A program made the translations under genes and the position numbers. Positions 62,267 to 64,000 of a stretch of DNA of 64,000 bases are shown one piece after another (positions within the stretch are counted from its first letter, which is position 1; each line of letters begins with the position of its first letter). This stretch comes from JANPCX01 sp050916095 (GTDB lineage Bacteria > Pseudomonadota > Gammaproteobacteria > Burkholderiales > Burkholderiaceae_C). The DNA lies in NCBI GenBank assembly GCA_050916095.1, contig CP050901.1, positions 992,001-1,056,000 on the forward strand, in the 5' to 3' direction. A model generated the notes under the pieces. It made no database searches. It had not been told where the DNA came from and worked only from the letters and a program-made list of their open reading frames with translations.

Positions 62267-64000
62267 ATGACCTTCGTTCACCTGCGCACCCATACCGAGT
62301 TTTCTGTTGTTGATGGCACCTTGCGTGTGGATGATGCCGTCTCGCGTGCAGCTGCTGATGGCCAAGTGGCTTTGGCCATCACCGACCTGAACAATTTGTT
62401 TGCCACCGTCAAGTTTTACGGCAAGGCGCGGAAGGCGGGCGTCAAGCCGCTGATCGGGGCTGATGTGTGGTTGCAGCCTCAAGGAGACGAGAAACAGCCT
62501 TCACGCCTGCTGCTTCTGGTGCAAAACAAACAGGGTTACCTCAACCTGTGCGAATTGCTGTCGCGCGCGTGGCTGTCCAACCAACAGCGCAGCCACGCGT
62601 GGTTGGAGTGGGACTGGCTTGAACAGCTCAGCGGCGGTTTGATTGCGCTCTCGGGTGCCGACATGGGGGCCATAGGCCAAGCCTTGTTAGGCCGTGATGT
62701 CGAACGCGCACACACCTTGGCGCAGCGGCTCAGCGCCTTGTTCCCGCAGCGTTTCTATATGGAGCTACAACGTGCTGGCTTGCCCGGACAGGAAGCCCAT
62801 GTGCGCGCAGCAGCCAAGCTCGCCTCCGCCTTGCAATTGCCCGTGGTGGCGACGCACCCCGTTCAATTTGCTGAGCCCGACGACTTTGAAGCCCACGAGG
62901 CCCGCGTCTGTGTGGCCGAGGGCGAAACACTCACCAACCCGCGTCGCGTCAAACATTTCACACGCGAGCAATACTTCAAAACACAGGCCCAAATGGAGGC
63001 GCTGTTTGAAGACATTCCAACCGCCATCACCAACACCGTCGAGATCGCCAAACGTTGCAACCTGAGCCTGGTGCTGGGCAAGCCGCAGTTGCCCGACTTC
63101 GCCACGCCGCTGCAAAACGGCAGCCCGATGCCCATGGCGGACTACTTTCACCTCGCTTCGCATGAAGGGTTGGAAGAACGCTTGCGTCAGCTTTACCCTG
63201 ACGCTGCTGAGCGCGAAAAACAAAAGCCGCGTTACGTGGAGCGCCTGGACTTTGAGATCCAGACCATCTTGAAGATGGGATTCCCGGGTTACTTCCTGAT
63301 CGTGGCCGACTTCATCATCTGGGCCAAAAGCCATGGCTGTCCGGTGGGCCCTGGCCGGGGTTCGGGCGCAGGCTCACTCGTGGCCTATGCACTCAAGATC
63401 ACCGACCTCGACCCGCTACGCTACAACCTGCTGTTCGAGCGTTTCTTGAACCCGGACCGGGTCTCCATGCCCGACTTCGACATCGACTTTTGCCAAGCCA
63501 ACCGCGACCGCGTGATCGACTATGTGAAGCAAAAGTACGGGCGCGACGCCGTCAGCCAGATTGCCACCTTCGGCACCATGGCTGCCAAAGCCGCGCTGCG
63601 TGATGTGGGCCGCGTGCTGGGCATGGGTTATGGGCATGTGGACGGGATTGCAAAGCTCGTCCCTGCGCCGCCCGGAAAATCGGTCACCTTGGCGCGTGTG
63701 CCTGAGCAGCCGGATCCCGGCCTCATCTATGCCCGCAAAGAGTCGCCCGAGATCGAGCAGCGCGAAAAGAACGAAGAAGAGGTCGCTGAACTCTTGAGCC
63801 TGGCCATGCGCTTAGAGGGCGTCACCCGCAACATCGGCATGCACGCAGGGGGCGTGTTGATTGCGCCGGGCAAGATCACCGACTTCTGCCCGCTCTACAT
63901 GCAACCCGGCAGCGACAGCGCGGTGAGCCAGTTTGACAAAGATGATGTCGAGTCCATTGGCCTGGTCAAGTTCGACTTCTTGGGCCTGGCCACACTCACC
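62267..64000 (+). CDS. dnaE: DNA polymerase III subunit alpha (5' part, runs off window)
   Basis: The first 578 codons of the replicative polymerase, open to the window end. The PHP domain (about 1-270) has HLRTHTEFSVVDGTL at the N terminus and THPVQFAEPDDFEAHEARVCVAEGE. The palm begins at GPGRGSGAGSLVAYAL, and the catalytic aspartates are in DFDIDF (D403, D405, D407). A Burkholderiales DnaE of about 1170 residues is expected, so roughly half is here. The small frames inside are shadows. Confidence 0.96.
   Translation, partial: MTFVHLRTHTEFSVVDGTLRVDDAVSRAAADGQVALAITDLNNLFATVKFYGKARKAGVKPLIGADVWLQPQGDEKQPSRLLLLVQNKQGYLNLCELLSRAWLSNQQRSHAWLEWDWLEQLSGGLIALSGADMGAIGQALLGRDVERAHTLAQRLSALFPQRFYMELQRAGLPGQEAHVRAAAKLASALQLPVVATHPVQFAEPDDFEAHEARVCVAEGETLTNPRRVKHFTREQYFKTQAQMEALFEDIPTAITNTVEIAKRCNLSLVLGKPQLPDFATPLQNGSPMPMADYFHLASHEGLEERLRQLYPDAAEREKQKPRYVERLDFEIQTILKMGFPGYFLIVADFIIWAKSHGCPVGPGRGSGAGSLVAYALKITDLDPLRYNLLFERFLNPDRVSMPDFDIDFCQANRDRVIDYVKQKYGRDAVSQIATFGTMAAKAALRDVGRVLGMGYGHVDGIAKLVPAPPGKSVTLARVPEQPDPGLIYARKESPEIEQREKNEEEVAELLSLAMRLEGVTRNIGMHAGGVLIAPGKITDFCPLYMQPGSDSAVSQFDKDDVESIGLVKFDFLGLATLT

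Noticed and set aside
1..64000. tRNA or rRNA genes
   Set aside because: No T-loop (GGTTCGANTC) with a matching acceptor stem or rRNA core sequence was found by eye; the only RNA gene supported is the SRP RNA.

Overview
This is about 64 kb of GC-rich bacterial chromosome. The gene content points to a betaproteobacterium of the order Burkholderiales, probably near Comamonadaceae (Hydrogenophaga, Rhodoferax, Limnohabitans). The pointers are rho-rpmE2-trxA, argD-argF beside a DUF3579 gene, a kinase/universal-stress-protein fusion, a CobD-like/rsgA/pterin dehydratase/M48/gluQRS neighbourhood and a DUF2339-DUF3999 pair. This rests on gene content and family recognition only; no search could be run. 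Nearly all of the window is ordinary housekeeping chromosome. No tRNA, rRNA, CRISPR array or prophage is visible.

Layout. 1-7002: phosphate regulon pstS-pstC-pstA-pstB-phoU-phoB-phoR, with a 164-bp near-perfect palindrome between phoB and phoR. 7030-11160 (minus): a GT-C-type membrane protein, rpmE2, rho and trxA. 11321-17562: an addB/addA-type recombination nuclease-helicase pair; addA carries ten in-frame GAGCAA units between two copies of a dispersed repeat. 17964-20417 (minus): an apparent RNA-repair cassette (T4 Rnl2-type RNA ligase, RlaP-type nucleotidyltransferase, and a third unknown gene broken by an in-frame TAA), flanked by about 400 bp of gene-free DNA on each side. 20892-25295: a pseudokinase-HDOD protein followed directly by an active-looking kinase-HDOD-GAF protein. 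25331-32039 (mostly minus): SRP RNA, a glutamate/aspartate-binding protein, a LysR regulator, a Ser/Thr kinase-USP fusion with a metallophosphoesterase, argF and argD. 32251-40261: DUF3579, rpsT, murJ, SirB1-like, PerM-like, then hda, HAD phosphatase, pcnB and folK coupled by overlaps or short gaps. 40394-41393: TM2-like protein and GNAT acetyltransferase. 41677-43797: rpsP-rimM-trmD-rplS. 44000-48265: NUDIX, CobD-like, rsgA, pterin dehydratase, M48 protease. 48378-49226: an IS5-family element. 49226-53805: DUF3999 and DUF2339. 54031-64000: SPFH protein, gluQRS, tandem repeats, LysR regulator divergent from a pirin-pirin-DoxX-flavodoxin cluster, DUF599, DUF3455, trhO and the first 578 codons of dnaE.

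How the genes work together. PstSCAB imports phosphate, and with PhoU it controls the PhoR-PhoB two-component system encoded in the same run. AddA and AddB form a DNA-end-processing complex. The RNA ligase and nucleotidyltransferase beside them would act on broken RNA rather than DNA. The two kinase-HDOD proteins look like a sensor/scaffold and an effector. The most unusual parts of the window are the RNA-repair cassette with its nonsense-interrupted third gene, the kinase/pseudokinase HDOD tandem, the repeat expansion inside addA, and the palindrome splitting phoB from phoR.
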